From assembly GCA_934589525.1 (NCBI GenBank), contig CAKTOB010000016.1, positions 1 to 59,330 of the forward strand: a stretch of DNA of 59,330 nt, read 5' to 3'. Made by a program: the position numbers and the translations under genes. Numbering within the stretch: position 1 is the first letter of the stretch; each line of letters opens with the position of its first letter. Positions 6,675 through 15,862 of this stretch are shown piece after piece. The notes under the pieces were generated by a model. The model was not told the origin of the DNA and made no database searches. It was given only the letters and a program-made list of their open reading frames with translations. This DNA is from an uncultured Oscillospiraceae bacterium. Lineage in GTDB: Bacteria; Bacillota; Clostridia; Oscillospirales; Oscillospiraceae.

Positions 6675-7979
6675 ATGAACGTAAAGAACGTAGAAAGAAA
6701 CGGCAATCAGGCCACCATCGTTGTCGAGATCGACAAGGAACTGATGGAGACCGGCGTCAACAAGGCTTACATGAAGGCTCGCAAGAGCATCATGATCCCC
6801 GGCTTCCGGAAGGGCAAGGCACCCCGGAAGATGATTGAGGCCATGTACGGTGCCCACGTTTTTTATGAAGACGGCCTGGAAGAGATCTTCCCCGAAATCT
6901 ATGATTTCGCCGTTGCCAAGCAGGAGGGCTTCAAGGCCATCGGCCGTCCCAGCCTGACCGACATGCAGATTTCTGACGACAACACCGTAACCCTGACCCT
7001 GACCACCGATGTATACCCCGAGGTCACCCTGGGCCAGTACAAGGGCCTGGAGGTCGAGAAGGCTGAGCCCGTGGTTACCGACGCTCAGGTTCAGGCTGAG
7101 CTGGATAACATGGCTCAGAACGTTGCTTCCACCGAAAACGTGGAGCGGGCCGCCGAAATGGGCGATACTGCCAACATTGACTTCGAAGGCTTCGACAATG
7201 GCGTTCCCTTCGAGGGCGGCAAGGGCGAAGGCTTTGACCTGAAGCTGGGCAGCCACTCCTTTGTTCCCGGCTTTGAGGAGCAGATCGTGGGCATGAACGT
7301 GGGCGAGGAGAAGGACATCGACATCACCTTCCCCGAGGACTACCACAAGGAGCTGGCCGGTAAGGCTGTTGTGTTCCATGTGAAGCTGAACAAGCTCACC
7401 GTGACCATCGTTCCCCAGCAGGACGACGAGTTTGCCAAGGACGTTTCCGAGTTCGACACTCTGGAAGAGCTGAAGGCTGACATCAAGGCCAAGGCCCTGG
7501 AGAAGGCCACCAAGCAGCTGGAGTCCTCTTTTGAGAACGCTGCCATTGAAAAGGCTGCCGAGAACACCACTGTGGATATGCCCAACGCTCTGGTAGAGAA
7601 GGAGCTGGACATCCAGATGGAGCGCTTCGGCTACCAGCTGCAGATGAGCGGCTACTCCATGGAGCAGTACGCCAAGATGATGGGCGGCGACGTGAACACC
7701 ATGCGCAACGCCTTCCGTCCCACTGCCGAGAAGCAGGCCAAGATCTCTGTGACCCTGGAGAAGATCGCTGAGGTAGAGAACGTCTCCGTTACCGAGGAGG
7801 ACATCACCGAGGAGCTGGAGAACATGGCCAAGCAGTACGAGATGGACGTAGAGAAGATCAAGGAGCTGGTTCCCACCGAGGAACTGACCGAGTCCCTGAA
7901 AACCCGGAAGGCTGTGAAGATCATCGTTGACAGCGCCGTCGCCGTCGCTCCCAAGGCAGAAGAAAAGACCGAGGAATAA
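6675..7979 (+). CDS. tig: Trigger factor (ribosome-associated chaperone)
   Basis: Peptidyl-prolyl isomerase and chaperone that binds nascent chains at the ribosomal exit. The 434 residues match the family length. The ribosome-docking motif is seen as IPGFRKGKAP in the N-domain (about residues 36-45), followed by an FKBP-type domain (GDTANIDFEGF to IDITFPEDYH, about 158-225) and a helical C-terminal arm domain. The ATG at 6675 follows AGGAGG with ten bases of spacing. It has its own promoter and is separated from clpP by a strong hairpin. The order tig-clpP-clpX-lon matches the Firmicutes protein quality-control block. Confidence 0.97.
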   Translation: MNVKNVERNGNQATIVVEIDKELMETGVNKAYMKARKSIMIPGFRKGKAPRKMIEAMYGAHVFYEDGLEEIFPEIYDFAVAKQEGFKAIGRPSLTDMQISDDNTVTLTLTTDVYPEVTLGQYKGLEVEKAEPVVTDAQVQAELDNMAQNVASTENVERAAEMGDTANIDFEGFDNGVPFEGGKGEGFDLKLGSHSFVPGFEEQIVGMNVGEEKDIDITFPEDYHKELAGKAVVFHVKLNKLTVTIVPQQDDEFAKDVSEFDTLEELKADIKAKALEKATKQLESSFENAAIEKAAENTTVDMPNALVEKELDIQMERFGYQLQMSGYSMEQYAKMMGGDVNTMRNAFRPTAEKQAKISVTLEKIAEVENVSVTEEDITEELENMAKQYEMDVEKIKELVPTEELTESLKTRKAVKIIVDSAVAVAPKAEEKTEE

Positions 7980-8046
7980 GCTTTTTCCCAAATGGTTAGA
8001 ATGTTTCACGGCATAACCAATACAGCGATTTAGAAGATCCCGCCGG

Positions 8047-8089
8047 GATGGGAAGGGGCTTCGGCTCCTTCCCATCTGGTAGATTTTTT
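8047..8089 (+). terminator. UUCG-capped hairpin between tig and clpP
   Basis: A 13-bp stem (8047-8059 with 8064-8076, one G-U pair) closed by a TTCG tetraloop, followed seven bases later by a T6 run. It could be a full terminator or a partial one that lets some transcripts reach clpP. No separate clpP promoter is obvious. Confidence 0.65.
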
Positions 8090-8117
8090 GAGCCGCTATC
8101 TGAAAGGAGACATCACC

Positions 8118-8699
8118 ATGAGTTTAGTACCCTATGTTGTTGAGCAGACCAGCCGCGGTGAGCGCAGCTATGATATTTTCTCCCGTCTGCTGAATGACCG
8201 CATTATTTTCCTGTCTGAGGAAGTCAACGACACCACCGCCAGTCTGGTGGTTGCCCAGCTGCTGTACCTGGAGGCCCAGGACCCGGATAAGGACATTCAG
8301 TTCTATATCAATTCCCCCGGCGGCAGCGTAACAGCCGGTATGGCCATTTACGACACCATGCAGTACATCAAGTGCGATGTGGCGACGATTTGCGTGGGCA
8401 TGGCAGCTTCCATGGGTGCGTTCCTGCTCAGCGCCGGTACCAAGGGGAAGCGGATGGCGCTGCCCAATTCCGAAATTATGATCCACCAGCCCTCCGCCGG
8501 TACCCAGGGCCAGATCACGGATATGGCCATTCACCTGAAGCGCCTAGAAACCATCAAGGCCCGGATGAACCGCATCATGTCCGAGAATACCGGAAGGACC
8601 TTGGAGGAAGTAACTACCGCCTGCGAGCGGGACAACTTCATGAGCGCCGAGGAAGCCAAGGAATTTGGTCTTATTGACCGGATTTTGGAGCATCATTGA
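8118..8699 (+). CDS. clpP: ATP-dependent Clp protease proteolytic subunit
   Basis: Serine protease that forms the double-ring chamber used by ClpX. The 193 residues show the full catalytic triad: S98 in [10 protein letters not shown]123 in MIHQPSAG and D172 in ERDNFM. ATG 8118 follows AAGGAGA; the frame extends to a TTG at 8088, but that lacks a ribosome site. A typical [19 protein letters not shown] propeptide-like start is seen. The clpX gene follows after 29 bases with its own ribosome site, so the partners are cotranscribed. Confidence 0.98.
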   Translation: MSLVPYVVEQTSRGERSYDIFSRLLNDRIIFLSEEVNDTTASLVVAQLLYLEAQDPDKDIQFYINSPGGSVTAGMAIYDTMQYIKCDVATICVGMAASMGAFLLSAGTKGKRMALPNSEIMIHQPSAGTQGQITDMAIHLKRLETIKARMNRIMSENTGRTLEEVTTACERDNFMSAEEAKEFGLIDRILEHH

Positions 8700-8728
8700 T
8701 TTTTTGAAAGAAACGAGGTGCCGGGTAT

Positions 8729-9991
8729 ATGGCAAGAACAAATGAGCCGCCGGTTCGGTGCAGTTTCTGCGGGAAGCGGGAAGCTCAGGCCGGCCGGCTG
8801 ATCGCCGGCCCTGGTGTATATATTTGCAGCGATTGCGTGCAGGCCTGCAGTGAATTGCTGCGGGATGAAATGGACATGGGCACCGGCAGCACCCTTCCTC
8901 AGATGGAGAAGCTGCCTACTCCCATGGAAATGAAGGCCTTCATGGACCATTATATCATCGGACAGGAGGAGGCCAAAACGGCCCTTGCTGTGGCGGTGTA
9001 TAACCACTATAAGCGGATCGCGTTTCCGGATTATTCCGACGTAGATCTGCAAAAGAGCAACATTCTTCTGATCGGACCCACGGGCTGCGGCAAGACCCTC
9101 TTTGCCCAGACCCTGGCGAAGATTCTGAATGTGCCCTTTGCCATTGCGGATGCCACCACACTGACGGAGGCCGGCTATGTAGGCGACGATGTAGAGAATA
9201 TTCTGCTGCGTCTGCTGCAAGCCGCTGATTTTGATGTGGAGCTGGCCCAGCGCGGCATCATTTACATTGACGAAATGGATAAAATCGCCAGAAAGAGCGA
9301 GAATACGTCCATTACCAGGGATGTTTCCGGCGAAGGTGTCCAACAGGCCCTGCTGAAAATTCTGGAGGGTACCGTTGCCAACGTGCCCCCTCAGGGCGGA
9401 CGGAAGCACCCCCAGCAGGAAATGATCCAGGTGGATACCACCAACATCCTCTTTATCTGCGGCGGTGCATTTGACGGCCTGGATAAGATCATCGAGGCAC
9501 GGACGGACCGGAGCAGCATCGGCTTTGACGCCCCTGTAGAGAGCCGGAAGAGCCGGGATGTTGGAAAACTGCTGGCCCAGGTAGAGCCCCATGATTTGAT
9601 GAAATTCGGCATTATCCCGGAACTCATTGGCCGGATGCCCATGATTTCCTGCCTGGAGAGCCTGACCCAGGAAGACCTGGTCCGAATCATGGTGGAGCCC
9701 AAAAATGCCATTGCCCGGCAGTATCAGAAGCTTCTGGAAATGGATGGCGTAACTCTGGAGATCACCGACGATGCCCTCAAGGCCATTGCCAAGAAGGCCA
9801 TTGACCGTCAGATCGGAGCCAGAGGTCTGCGGGCCATTATGGAAAAGATCATGACCGGGATCATGTTCCAGATCCCGTCGGACCTGTCCATTCAAAAGGT
9901 CATTCTGACTCCTGAGTGTGTGGATGGTGGAGAGCCCACCATTATTCGGGATGCCGCTCATCCCAGAAAGCCCCTAAACGGGAAAAAATAA
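8729..9991 (+). CDS. clpX: Clp protease ATP-binding subunit ClpX
   Basis: AAA+ unfoldase that recognises substrates and feeds them to ClpP. The 420 residues begin with the C4 zinc-binding domain (CSFCGKREA and [10 protein letters not shown], about residues 9-38). Then come Walker A GPTGCGKT (about 116-123), the pore-loop region GYVGDDVEN, Walker [10 protein letters not shown], and the RKHPQQE segment; the C-terminal small domain contains [10 protein letters not shown]. The ATG is preceded by a GAGGTG site. A terminator at 10016 separates it from lon. Confidence 0.98.
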   Translation: MARTNEPPVRCSFCGKREAQAGRLIAGPGVYICSDCVQACSELLRDEMDMGTGSTLPQMEKLPTPMEMKAFMDHYIIGQEEAKTALAVAVYNHYKRIAFPDYSDVDLQKSNILLIGPTGCGKTLFAQTLAKILNVPFAIADATTLTEAGYVGDDVENILLRLLQAADFDVELAQRGIIYIDEMDKIARKSENTSITRDVSGEGVQQALLKILEGTVANVPPQGGRKHPQQEMIQVDTTNILFICGGAFDGLDKIIEARTDRSSIGFDAPVESRKSRDVGKLLAQVEPHDLMKFGIIPELIGRMPMISCLESLTQEDLVRIMVEPKNAIARQYQKLLEMDGVTLEITDDALKAIAKKAIDRQIGARGLRAIMEKIMTGIMFQIPSDLSIQKVILTPECVDGGEPTIIRDAAHPRKPLNGKK

Positions 9992-10015
9992 TAGGGCGGT
10001 TTTTCCGCTGATTTA

Positions 10016-10044
10016 GGGGGGTAGTTCATTCTACCCCCTTTTGT
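10016..10044 (+). terminator. Intrinsic terminator after clpX
   Basis: GGGGGTAG (10017-10024) pairs with CTACCCCC (10031-10038) around a TTCATT loop, followed by TTTTGTTTT. Confidence 0.88.
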
Positions 10045-10075
10045 TTTCATAACTCCAAATAAGGAGGGATAACCA

Positions 10076-12478
10076 ATGAGCGAAATGATTTATGCCGGAA
10101 ATATGCCTGTTCTGGCCCTGCGGGGTCTGGCGATTTTTCCGGACCAGACTGTCCACTTTGATGTAGGCCGGCCCAAATCCGTCTACGCCCTGGAGGCAGC
10201 CATGAAGGAAAACCAGTCCATTTTTCTGGTTCCGCAGAAGGACTTCATGGTAGACGACCCCAACCTATCTGACCTTTATCCCATCGGCACCATTGCCCAG
10301 GTAAAGCAAGTTCTGAAGGCTCAGGATGAAAATCTGCGGGTGCTTGTGACCGGCCTGTCCCGTGGCCGGATCACGGAGGTCAAGCAGACCAGCCCCTATC
10401 TCATGGGCATGGTGGAATCTGTTTCCTCCGGGGAGAGCACGGACTCTCTTAAAAGCCAGGCCATGCGGCGTGAAGCCAATTCCCTTTACGCCACTTATAC
10501 GGAAATCACCGAGCATCCCAGTCAGATGATCCAGATGAAGATGTTCACCAGCAATGATAACGGCTTCCTGGCCGACTCCATCGGCCAGAATTCCGGTCTG
10601 GACATTGATGATAAAGCAGCGCTTCTTTGTCAGTTGAACCCCAATAAGCGTCTGGAAATGGCCATTTCCATGCTGCGGCAGGAAATTGAGGTCTTGAAGC
10701 TGGAATCCGAGATCCACGACCGGACCCGGACCAACATGGACCAGAACCAGCGGGATTACTATCTGCGGGAGCAGATCAAGGCCATTCGGGAAGAGCTGGG
10801 CGAAGGTGACGAGGATGCGGAGCTGGATGAAGACCTTGCCCGCATCAAGGCCCTGCACCTGCCGGAGGAGCAGGAGAAAAAGCTGGTGAAGGATGCCGAA
10901 AAGCTCAAAAAGCAGCCCTTTGGCTCCTCTGAAGCCTCCGTCCTGCGCAATTATCTGGATACGGTGCTGGACCTTCCCTGGAATGTAAAAACCAAAGACA
11001 GGGTCGATGTAGCTGCCGCACGAAAAATCCTTGACAAAGACCATTTTGGCATGGAAAAGGTGAAAGAGCGGATTCTGGAGGCCATGGCCGTCAAGGAAAT
11101 GGCCCCTGAAAGCCAGCACCAGATCCTGTGCCTGGTGGGCCCTCCCGGTGTGGGCAAAACCTCCATTGCGTATTCCATTGCCAGGAGCATGAACCGGAAA
11201 ATGGTTCGTATTTCCCTGGGCGGTGTCCATGACGAGGCGGACATCCGGGGCCATCGGAAGACCTATGTCGGTGCCATGCCCGGGCGGATCATGACCGCCA
11301 TGACCCAGGCCGGAACCTCCAACCCAGTGCTGCTTCTGGACGAAATCGATAAAATGGGCTCCGACTACCGGGGTGACCCCAGTGCGGCGCTTTTGGAAGT
11401 CCTGGACGGAGAGCAGAACAGTACCTATCGGGACCATTACATTGAGATCCCCTTTGACCTCTCCGATGTGATGTTCATCACCACGGCCAACACTTTGGAT
11501 ACGGTGCCGAGACCTTTGCTGGACCGGATGGAGATCATTGAGCTGGGCTCCTATTCCGATGAAGAAAAGCTGATGATCGCCAAGAACCATCTGATCCCCA
11601 AGCAGCTCAAAAAGCACGGTCTTAAAAAGTCCCAGCTGAAAATCACGGATGATGCCATCCGGGAAATCATTTGCTGCTATACCCGGGAGTCCGGCGTCCG
11701 CAATCTGGAGCGATACATCGGCCAGCTCTGCCGCAAGACCGACATGCAGCTGCTGTCCCAGGAAGATGTCAAAAAGGTCATGGTCACCGGCGGAAATCTG
11801 GAAGAGTTCTTAGGTGTCCGGAAGTTCCTGCCGGACCGGCTGCCCGGAACGGATCAGGTAGGTCTTGTGACCGGTCTGGCCTGGACCAGTGTAGGCGGCG
11901 AGACCCTGGAGGTAGAAGTTAACGTCATGGACGGCTCCGGCAAGCTGGAGCTCACCGGTAATCTGGGGGATGTGATGAAGGAGTCTGCCCATGCAGCGCT
12001 GAGCTACATTCGGGCCAATGCCTCCAAGCTGGGCGTTCCCGGAGACTTTTATAAGACCAAGGACATCCACGTCCACTTCCCGGAGGGCGCGGTTCCCAAG
12101 GACGGCCCCTCGGCCGGTGTAACGGTCTGCACGGCCATGGTCTCCGCCTTGACCAACACCACGGTGCGGCGGGACATTGCCATGACCGGTGAGATCTCCC
12201 TCCGTGGCCGGGTCATGCGGATCGGCGGCCTGAAGGAAAAGACCATGGCGGCCCTGCGTCACGGGGTCCGTACCGTGATCATACCCAAGGACAACGAGCG
12301 GGACCTGGAGGAAATCGACCCCATTGTCCGCAAACAGCTCAATTTTATCAGTGCTTCCACGGTAGACACCGTTCTGGATGCCGCCCTGAACCGGACCACG
12401 GAGATGAATCCGGCCATTCTGGGGTCGCTTCCCGAAGAGGTCTCCGGGAAGGTCCGCAGACCGGAGATCCGGCAGTAA
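10076..12478 (+). CDS. lon: ATP-dependent protease La (LonA type)
   Basis: Cytosolic AAA+ serine protease that degrades damaged and regulatory proteins. The 800 residues have the LonA layout: N-terminal substrate domain (about 10-200), coiled-coil linker, Walker A GPPGVGKT (about 355-362), Walker [10 protein letters not shown], then the protease domain with the catalytic serine in KDGPSAGVT (near residue 678) and the lysine in GGLKEK. AAGGAGGG precedes the ATG. The gene follows a terminator, and no convincing promoter is visible in the short gap. Its stop lies at the start of the ribosome site of engB, so the two are likely cotranscribed. Confidence 0.98.
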   Translation: MSEMIYAGNMPVLALRGLAIFPDQTVHFDVGRPKSVYALEAAMKENQSIFLVPQKDFMVDDPNLSDLYPIGTIAQVKQVLKAQDENLRVLVTGLSRGRITEVKQTSPYLMGMVESVSSGESTDSLKSQAMRREANSLYATYTEITEHPSQMIQMKMFTSNDNGFLADSIGQNSGLDIDDKAALLCQLNPNKRLEMAISMLRQEIEVLKLESEIHDRTRTNMDQNQRDYYLREQIKAIREELGEGDEDAELDEDLARIKALHLPEEQEKKLVKDAEKLKKQPFGSSEASVLRNYLDTVLDLPWNVKTKDRVDVAAARKILDKDHFGMEKVKERILEAMAVKEMAPESQHQILCLVGPPGVGKTSIAYSIARSMNRKMVRISLGGVHDEADIRGHRKTYVGAMPGRIMTAMTQAGTSNPVLLLDEIDKMGSDYRGDPSAALLEVLDGEQNSTYRDHYIEIPFDLSDVMFITTANTLDTVPRPLLDRMEIIELGSYSDEEKLMIAKNHLIPKQLKKHGLKKSQLKITDDAIREIICCYTRESGVRNLERYIGQLCRKTDMQLLSQEDVKKVMVTGGNLEEFLGVRKFLPDRLPGTDQVGLVTGLAWTSVGGETLEVEVNVMDGSGKLELTGNLGDVMKESAHAALSYIRANASKLGVPGDFYKTKDIHVHFPEGAVPKDGPSAGVTVCTAMVSALTNTTVRRDIAMTGEISLRGRVMRIGGLKEKTMAALRHGVRTVIIPKDNERDLEEIDPIVRKQLNFISASTVDTVLDAALNRTTEMNPAILGSLPEEVSGKVRRPEIRQ

Positions 12479-12488
12479 GGAGGCAGCC

Positions 12489-13073
12489 ATGAATTTTCAG
12501 AATGTAGAGTTTTTGATTTCCGCCGCCGCCCCCAAGGATTTTCCGGCAAAGCGGTTGCCGGAAATCGCCTTCGCCGGAAAATCCAACGTGGGCAAATCCT
12601 CGGTCATTAACCGTCTGCTGCAACGAAAGAGCATGGCCAAGGTGGGGGACAAGCCAGGGAAGACGGTTCATGTGAATTATTTTCTCCTGGACAAGCAGTG
12701 CTATCTGGTAGATCTGCCCGGCTACGGCTTTGCCAAGGTCCCCCAGGCGGAAAAAGACCGCTGGGCCAAACTGATGGAGGATTATTTTGCAGCCAATCGC
12801 ATTACCCTGGGTGTGCTGATCGTGGACTACCGCCATCCCCCCACGAATAATGACATTACCATGGCAAAATGGTTTCTGGATTCCGGCTGTCCTTTTGTGG
12901 TCCTGGCCAACAAAAAGGACAAGCTGAAGAAAAGCGAGTTGGAGCCCAACCTTGCCCTCATCCGTCAGGATTTGGAGCTGCCGGAAAACTGTCCCGTCAT
13001 TCCCTTCTCCGCGGAGAAGGGGGACGGCCGGGACGAGTTGGTCAAGCAGATCCTCCGGGCAGTAAAAATTTGA
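12489..13073 (+). CDS. engB: Ribosome biogenesis GTP-binding protein EngB/YsxC
   Basis: TRAFAC-class GTPase needed for assembly of the 50S subunit. The 194 residues show G1 AGKSNVGKSS (about residues 29-38), a G2 threonine in KPGKTVH, G3 DLPGYGFAKV, G4 ANKKDK and G5 SAEKG. The AAGGAGG site overlaps the lon stop codon, the same arrangement as lon-ysxC in Bacillus. A large bidirectional terminator follows. Confidence 0.97.
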   Translation: MNFQNVEFLISAAAPKDFPAKRLPEIAFAGKSNVGKSSVINRLLQRKSMAKVGDKPGKTVHVNYFLLDKQCYLVDLPGYGFAKVPQAEKDRWAKLMEDYFAANRITLGVLIVDYRHPPTNNDITMAKWFLDSGCPFVVLANKKDKLKKSELEPNLALIRQDLELPENCPVIPFSAEKGDGRDELVKQILRAVKI

Positions 13074-13115
13074 TCACCGGGCTTTTCCAAGTCACTGTAT
13101 TTCCGGCGATCCTAT

Positions 13116-13183
13116 AAAACAGCGCCCCGTTTCCCAATAAGTCTTTTGGACTTTCCAAGGGAAACAGAGCGCTGTTTTATTTT
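13116..13183. terminator. Bidirectional terminator between engB and the TSCPD gene
   Basis: AAAACAGCGC (13116-13125) pairs with GCGCTGTTTT (13169-13178). GTTTCCC/GGGAAAC and AGTC/GACT pairing lies inside, and TATTTTTG follows on the plus strand. The A run at the left end supplies a T run for the minus strand, so it serves both convergent units. Confidence 0.85.
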
Positions 13184-13189
13184 TGTTCT

Positions 13190-13444
13190 TTACTTTCCTT
13201 CCGCAATGGCCTGCTTCAGGGCTGCGGCCAGCTGATCGGGGCAGGAGGTGGGCTTGGAGCCGCACTGGATGCCCGCCACCTTTTCAATCACGTCCTGGGC
13301 GTTCATGCCCTCGACCAGGGAGCCAATGCCCTTCAGGTTGCCGTTGCAGCCGCCGATGAACTGGACATTATGGACCTTTCCGTCCTCCAGGTCGAAGAAA
13401 ATCGTCCGGGAGCAGGTGCCCTTTGTGGTATACTCGTAATGCAT
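13190..13444 (-). CDS. TSCPD domain protein
   Basis: An 84-residue protein with the TSCPDQL motif and three other cysteines (CSRT, GGCNGN, IQCGSK). This matches the small four-cysteine TSCPD family related to a C-terminal region of vitamin B12-dependent ribonucleotide reductases. Its function is not established; the conserved cysteines suggest metal binding or redox chemistry. It follows the YbaK gene by 20 bases on the same strand and has a GAGAGGA ribosome site. Confidence 0.85.
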   Translation of the reverse strand: MHYEYTTKGTCSRTIFFDLEDGKVHNVQFIGGCNGNLKGIGSLVEGMNAQDVIEKVAGIQCGSKPTSCPDQLAAALKQAIAEGK

Positions 13445-13464
13445 TGTAAAAATCCTCTCTATTT

Positions 13465-13938
13465 TTATTTTGTTAAATCCACCACTTTTGCCCCGGTGAG
13501 TTGCATGATGGGCTCCGGCGGCACGATGATTTGATGCCCCCGCTCTCCGGCGGACAAGGCGATCTCCTCACACAGAAGGCACAGTTCATCAAAAAAGGTG
13601 GGGTATTTCTTTTTCATCCCGATGGGACTGCACCCGCCGCGAATGTAGCCTGTGAGATTCAGCAGCTCCTTGACGTGGACAAGCTCCATATTTTTGTCGC
13701 CTGCCGCTTTGGCTGCCTTTTTAAGATCCAGTTCCTCACACACAGGAATGCAGAACACATTGATCCCGGTCCGTTCGCCCTGGGCCACCAGGGTTTTGAA
13801 TACCTGTTCCTCCGGCATTCCGATGGCCTGAGCGGCATGGACACCGCTTAAATCGTTTTCATCATAATCGTAGAATTTTTCGGAGCAGGGGATCCCCGCC
13901 CGTTCTACAAGACGAACAGCATTTGTTTTTGCCGACAT
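13465..13938 (-). CDS. ybaK: Cys-tRNA(Pro)/Cys-tRNA deacylase, YbaK/EbsC family
   Basis: Editing protein that hydrolyses mischarged aminoacyl-tRNA, classically Cys-tRNA(Pro). The 157 residues start MSAKTNAVRLVERAGI and contain the family blocks DLSGVHAAQAIGMPEEQVFKTLV, the lysine-rich DLKKAAKAAGDKN and GYIRGGCSPIGMKKKYP. ATG 13938 was chosen, although ATG 13944 is also possible. The longer frame begins upstream of the predicted promoter and is excluded. The transcript would have only a 4-10 base leader. Transcribed divergently from tepA. Confidence 0.9.
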   Translation of the reverse strand: MSAKTNAVRLVERAGIPCSEKFYDYDENDLSGVHAAQAIGMPEEQVFKTLVAQGERTGINVFCIPVCEELDLKKAAKAAGDKNMELVHVKELLNLTGYIRGGCSPIGMKKKYPTFFDELCLLCEEIALSAGERGHQIIVPPEPIMQLTGAKVVDLTK

Positions 13939-13954
13939 ATTCATCACCGCCCGT

Positions 13955-13983
13955 ATTATACCCCGTTTTTTTCGTTTTGGCAA
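13955..13983 (-). promoter_or_regulatory. Promoter of ybaK, very close to the start codon
   Basis: On the minus strand: -35 TTGCCA (13983-13978), 17-base spacer, perfect -10 TATAAT (13960-13955). The start point would fall near 13948, within ten bases of the ATG. Confidence 0.7.
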
Positions 13984-14036
13984 GAATGAAATTATCAAAT
14001 GGGGTTATGCTATAAAAAAACAAGGGAGGGTGAAAA

Positions 14037-14720
14037 TTGGAAAAAGACGCAGATTTAAAAAAGGAAGAACGAAACCAAATTCTGGAATTAGGCTCCGACA
14101 TGACCCGCTCGCAGCAGGGGAATATTTATACCCTGACCATCATCGGCCAGATCGAAGGCCACCAGCTGGCACCGGAAACGGTGAAAACAACAAAATATGA
14201 GCACGTCCTGCCCCTTCTGGCTGGTCTTGAGGAAAGTGATGATGTGGACGGGCTGCTGCTCCTGCTCAATACCGTGGGCGGGGATATTGAAGCGGGCCTT
14301 GCCATTGCGGAAATGATCTCCGGTATGAAAAAGCCTACGGTGTCTCTGGTCTTAGGCGGTGGTCACTCCATCGGCATCCCCTTGGCCGTGTGTACCAAGC
14401 GCTCCTTTATTACGCCCACAGCCAGTATGACGGTCCATCCCGTGCGTATGACAGGCCTGGTGGTGGGCGCGCCCCAGACCTTCCGGTATTTTCAAAGGAT
14501 CCAGGAGCAGATCACGGAATTTGTAACTGCCAATTCTAAAATCTCCAAGAAAGAATTTGAGCGCTATATGATGGCCACGGGAGAAATGGCCACAGACGTG
14601 GGAACCATCCTTTACGGCAAAGAGGCGGTGTCATCGGGCCTCATCGACCGTCTCGGAGGCCTGAATGATGCCCTGAGCTGCCTGCACCGTATGATCGATA
14701 AGCGAAAGCAAGAAAAGTAA
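14037..14720 (+). CDS. tepA: TepA-like ClpP-family serine protease
   Basis: Member of the ClpP/crotonase fold group related to Bacillus TepA (YmfB), a cytoplasmic protease linked to protein export and sporulation. The 227 residues show NTVGGDIEAGLAIAEMI, the nucleophile in GGGHSIGIP (S111) and the histidine in TVHPVRMTG (H134). The start is TTG 14037, seven bases after AAGGGAGGG; there is no nearby ATG. It forms a single-gene unit closed by a terminator at 14727. Confidence 0.88.
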   Translation: MEKDADLKKEERNQILELGSDMTRSQQGNIYTLTIIGQIEGHQLAPETVKTTKYEHVLPLLAGLEESDDVDGLLLLLNTVGGDIEAGLAIAEMISGMKKPTVSLVLGGGHSIGIPLAVCTKRSFITPTASMTVHPVRMTGLVVGAPQTFRYFQRIQEQITEFVTANSKISKKEFERYMMATGEMATDVGTILYGKEAVSSGLIDRLGGLNDALSCLHRMIDKRKQEK

Positions 14721-14726
14721 TCTTCA

Positions 14727-14763
14727 TTCCCCCTGCCGCAACTTTTCCGGCAGGGGGAAATTT
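14727..14763 (+). terminator. Intrinsic terminator of tepA
   Basis: TTCCCCCTGCCG (14727-14738) pairs with CGGCAGGGGGAA (14748-14759), followed by a short T run. The palindromic repeat begins directly after it. Confidence 0.85.
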
Positions 14764-14928
14764 AAGGCAACACCGCACAATTTCGTCTGCGGACATCAGC
14801 GGATCTTTTGCCCCAATATTGCAGTTTGAAAAACTTAAAATACACAAAGTATTCCTGCGTTTTTCAAACTTTATCTTGGGGCAAAATCTCTCGCCGCTGT
14901 CTCTTGCCGAATTGTGCGGTGCTGCCTT
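14764..14928. repeat. 165-bp palindromic repeat, element A
   Basis: Nearly the whole element folds on itself. The outer arms (14764-14782 and 14910-14928) are 19-base inverted repeats with one mismatch. Inside are CAGCGG/CCGCTG (14797-14802, 14894-14899), TTTTGCCCCA/TGGGGCAAAA (14806-14815, 14877-14886) and AGTTTGAAAAAC/GTTTTTCAAACT (14823-14834, 14859-14870). It contains no reading frame. Core motifs TCGTCTGCGG and CTCTTGCCGA recur in element B at 19788. This is the only content of the gap between the tepA terminator and the asp23 promoter. It resembles a non-autonomous palindromic (MITE-like) element. Confidence 0.85.
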
Positions 14929-14940
14929 GAGAAAAAAACA

Positions 14941-14968
14941 TTGTATTTTTCTGGATTTGTGATACAAT
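14941..14968 (+). promoter_or_regulatory. Promoter of the asp23-nusB operon
   Basis: -35 TTGTAT (14941-14946), 16-base spacer, -10 TACAAT (14963-14968), only 12 bases beyond repeat element A. A small TGCC/GGCA hairpin lies in the leader, before GGAGGG. Confidence 0.75.
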
Positions 14969-15019
14969 GAACGAAAGTATGCAGTGCCAAGGCATGCAGA
15001 TGTTTAGGAGGGAATTATT

Positions 15020-15388
15020 ATGGCTGAATATAAGCAGTACATTACCCAGGCTGAAGAAAACGGGAATGTTTTGATTTCTGAAGATGTTGTAGAAGTGATC
15101 GCGGAGCATGCGGTTTCCGAGGTGGAAGGCGCCGCCGGCATTTACGCCAAGCCCGGCAATGAGGTTGCGGAGTTCGTTGGCGTGAAGAATTGGGGCAAGG
15201 GCCTGAAAATCATGATCGCCGAGGACAATTCCGTGACCATTGACGCGGATATTCTGATTTGCTATGGCTACAGCGTGGTCGATGTGGCTGACAGCGTGCA
15301 GACCGCGGTGGCCTCTGCCGTGGAATCCATGACCGGTGTAAAGGTCCATGCGGTCAATGTCAATGTCTGCGGGATCTCCCGGAAGTAA
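15020..15388 (+). CDS. Asp23/Gls24 family envelope stress response protein
   Basis: A 122-residue Asp23-domain protein. It has the core segment VVEVIAEHAVSEVEGAAGI, then a strand-rich middle (DNSVTIDADILICYGYSV) and the C-terminal motif VKVHAVNVNVCGI. Its position directly before nusB matches Bacillus yqhY. Members of this family are linked to cell envelope stress and to control of fatty acid synthesis in some Firmicutes, but the molecular role is unclear. Strong AGGAGGG site; 11 bases separate it from nusB. Confidence 0.9.
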   Translation: MAEYKQYITQAEENGNVLISEDVVEVIAEHAVSEVEGAAGIYAKPGNEVAEFVGVKNWGKGLKIMIAEDNSVTIDADILICYGYSVVDVADSVQTAVASAVESMTGVKVHAVNVNVCGISRK

Positions 15389-15399
15389 GAGGAGCTGTC

Positions 15400-15861
15400 A
15401 TGACAAGATCTGATGCAAGAGAACTGGCCGTCCACTTGATTTACGCCCGGGAATTTACCGGTGAAGAGCCGGAAAGCGTGGTCGCCACCCGGTTTAACAA
15501 AGAGTATTATCCCACCCTGTCCCAGGAGAATGCCGTTTATGCAGACCGTCCCAGCAATGCCCAGCTGCGCTATATCGATACGGTGGTCTCCGGCGTTGCC
15601 AACCGCAGCGAAGAATTGAACGCCGTGATCCAGCAGTATTCCATCGGCTGGGACATCAGCCGTATTTCCCGGCTGACCCGCTGCGTCATGCAGCTGGCAA
15701 TTTTTGAAATTCTCTACGTCGATGATGTGCCCACCGGAGCTGCCATTGCCGAGGCCGTGCGTCTGGCCAAGCGTTACGACGGTGACGACACCGGCGCTTT
15801 CGCAAACGGCATTCTGGGCGCTTTCGCCAGAAGCCTCACCGAGCAGAAAGAGGAAAACTGA
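15400..15861 (+). CDS. nusB: Transcription antitermination factor NusB
   Basis: All-helical RNA-binding protein that joins NusE (S10) on the boxA RNA of rRNA operons. The 153 residues contain the N-terminal TRSDARELAVHLIYAREF and the C-terminal signature AIFEILYVDDVPTGAAIAEAVRLAKRY. The ATG follows GAGGAG. It overlaps nothing and is followed after one base by the TsaD-like gene. Confidence 0.94.
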   Translation: MTRSDARELAVHLIYAREFTGEEPESVVATRFNKEYYPTLSQENAVYADRPSNAQLRYIDTVVSGVANRSEELNAVIQQYSIGWDISRISRLTRCVMQLAIFEILYVDDVPTGAAIAEAVRLAKRYDGDDTGAFANGILGAFARSLTEQKEEN

Positions 15862-15862
15862 T

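Noticed and set aside
6486..8075. A 529-codon minus-strand frame rich in His, Leu, Val and Gly
   Set aside because: It is the mirror of tig, created by GC-biased codon use. It has no ribosome site and no recognisable family. Similar long mirrors occur opposite clpX, lon, glnN and valS.
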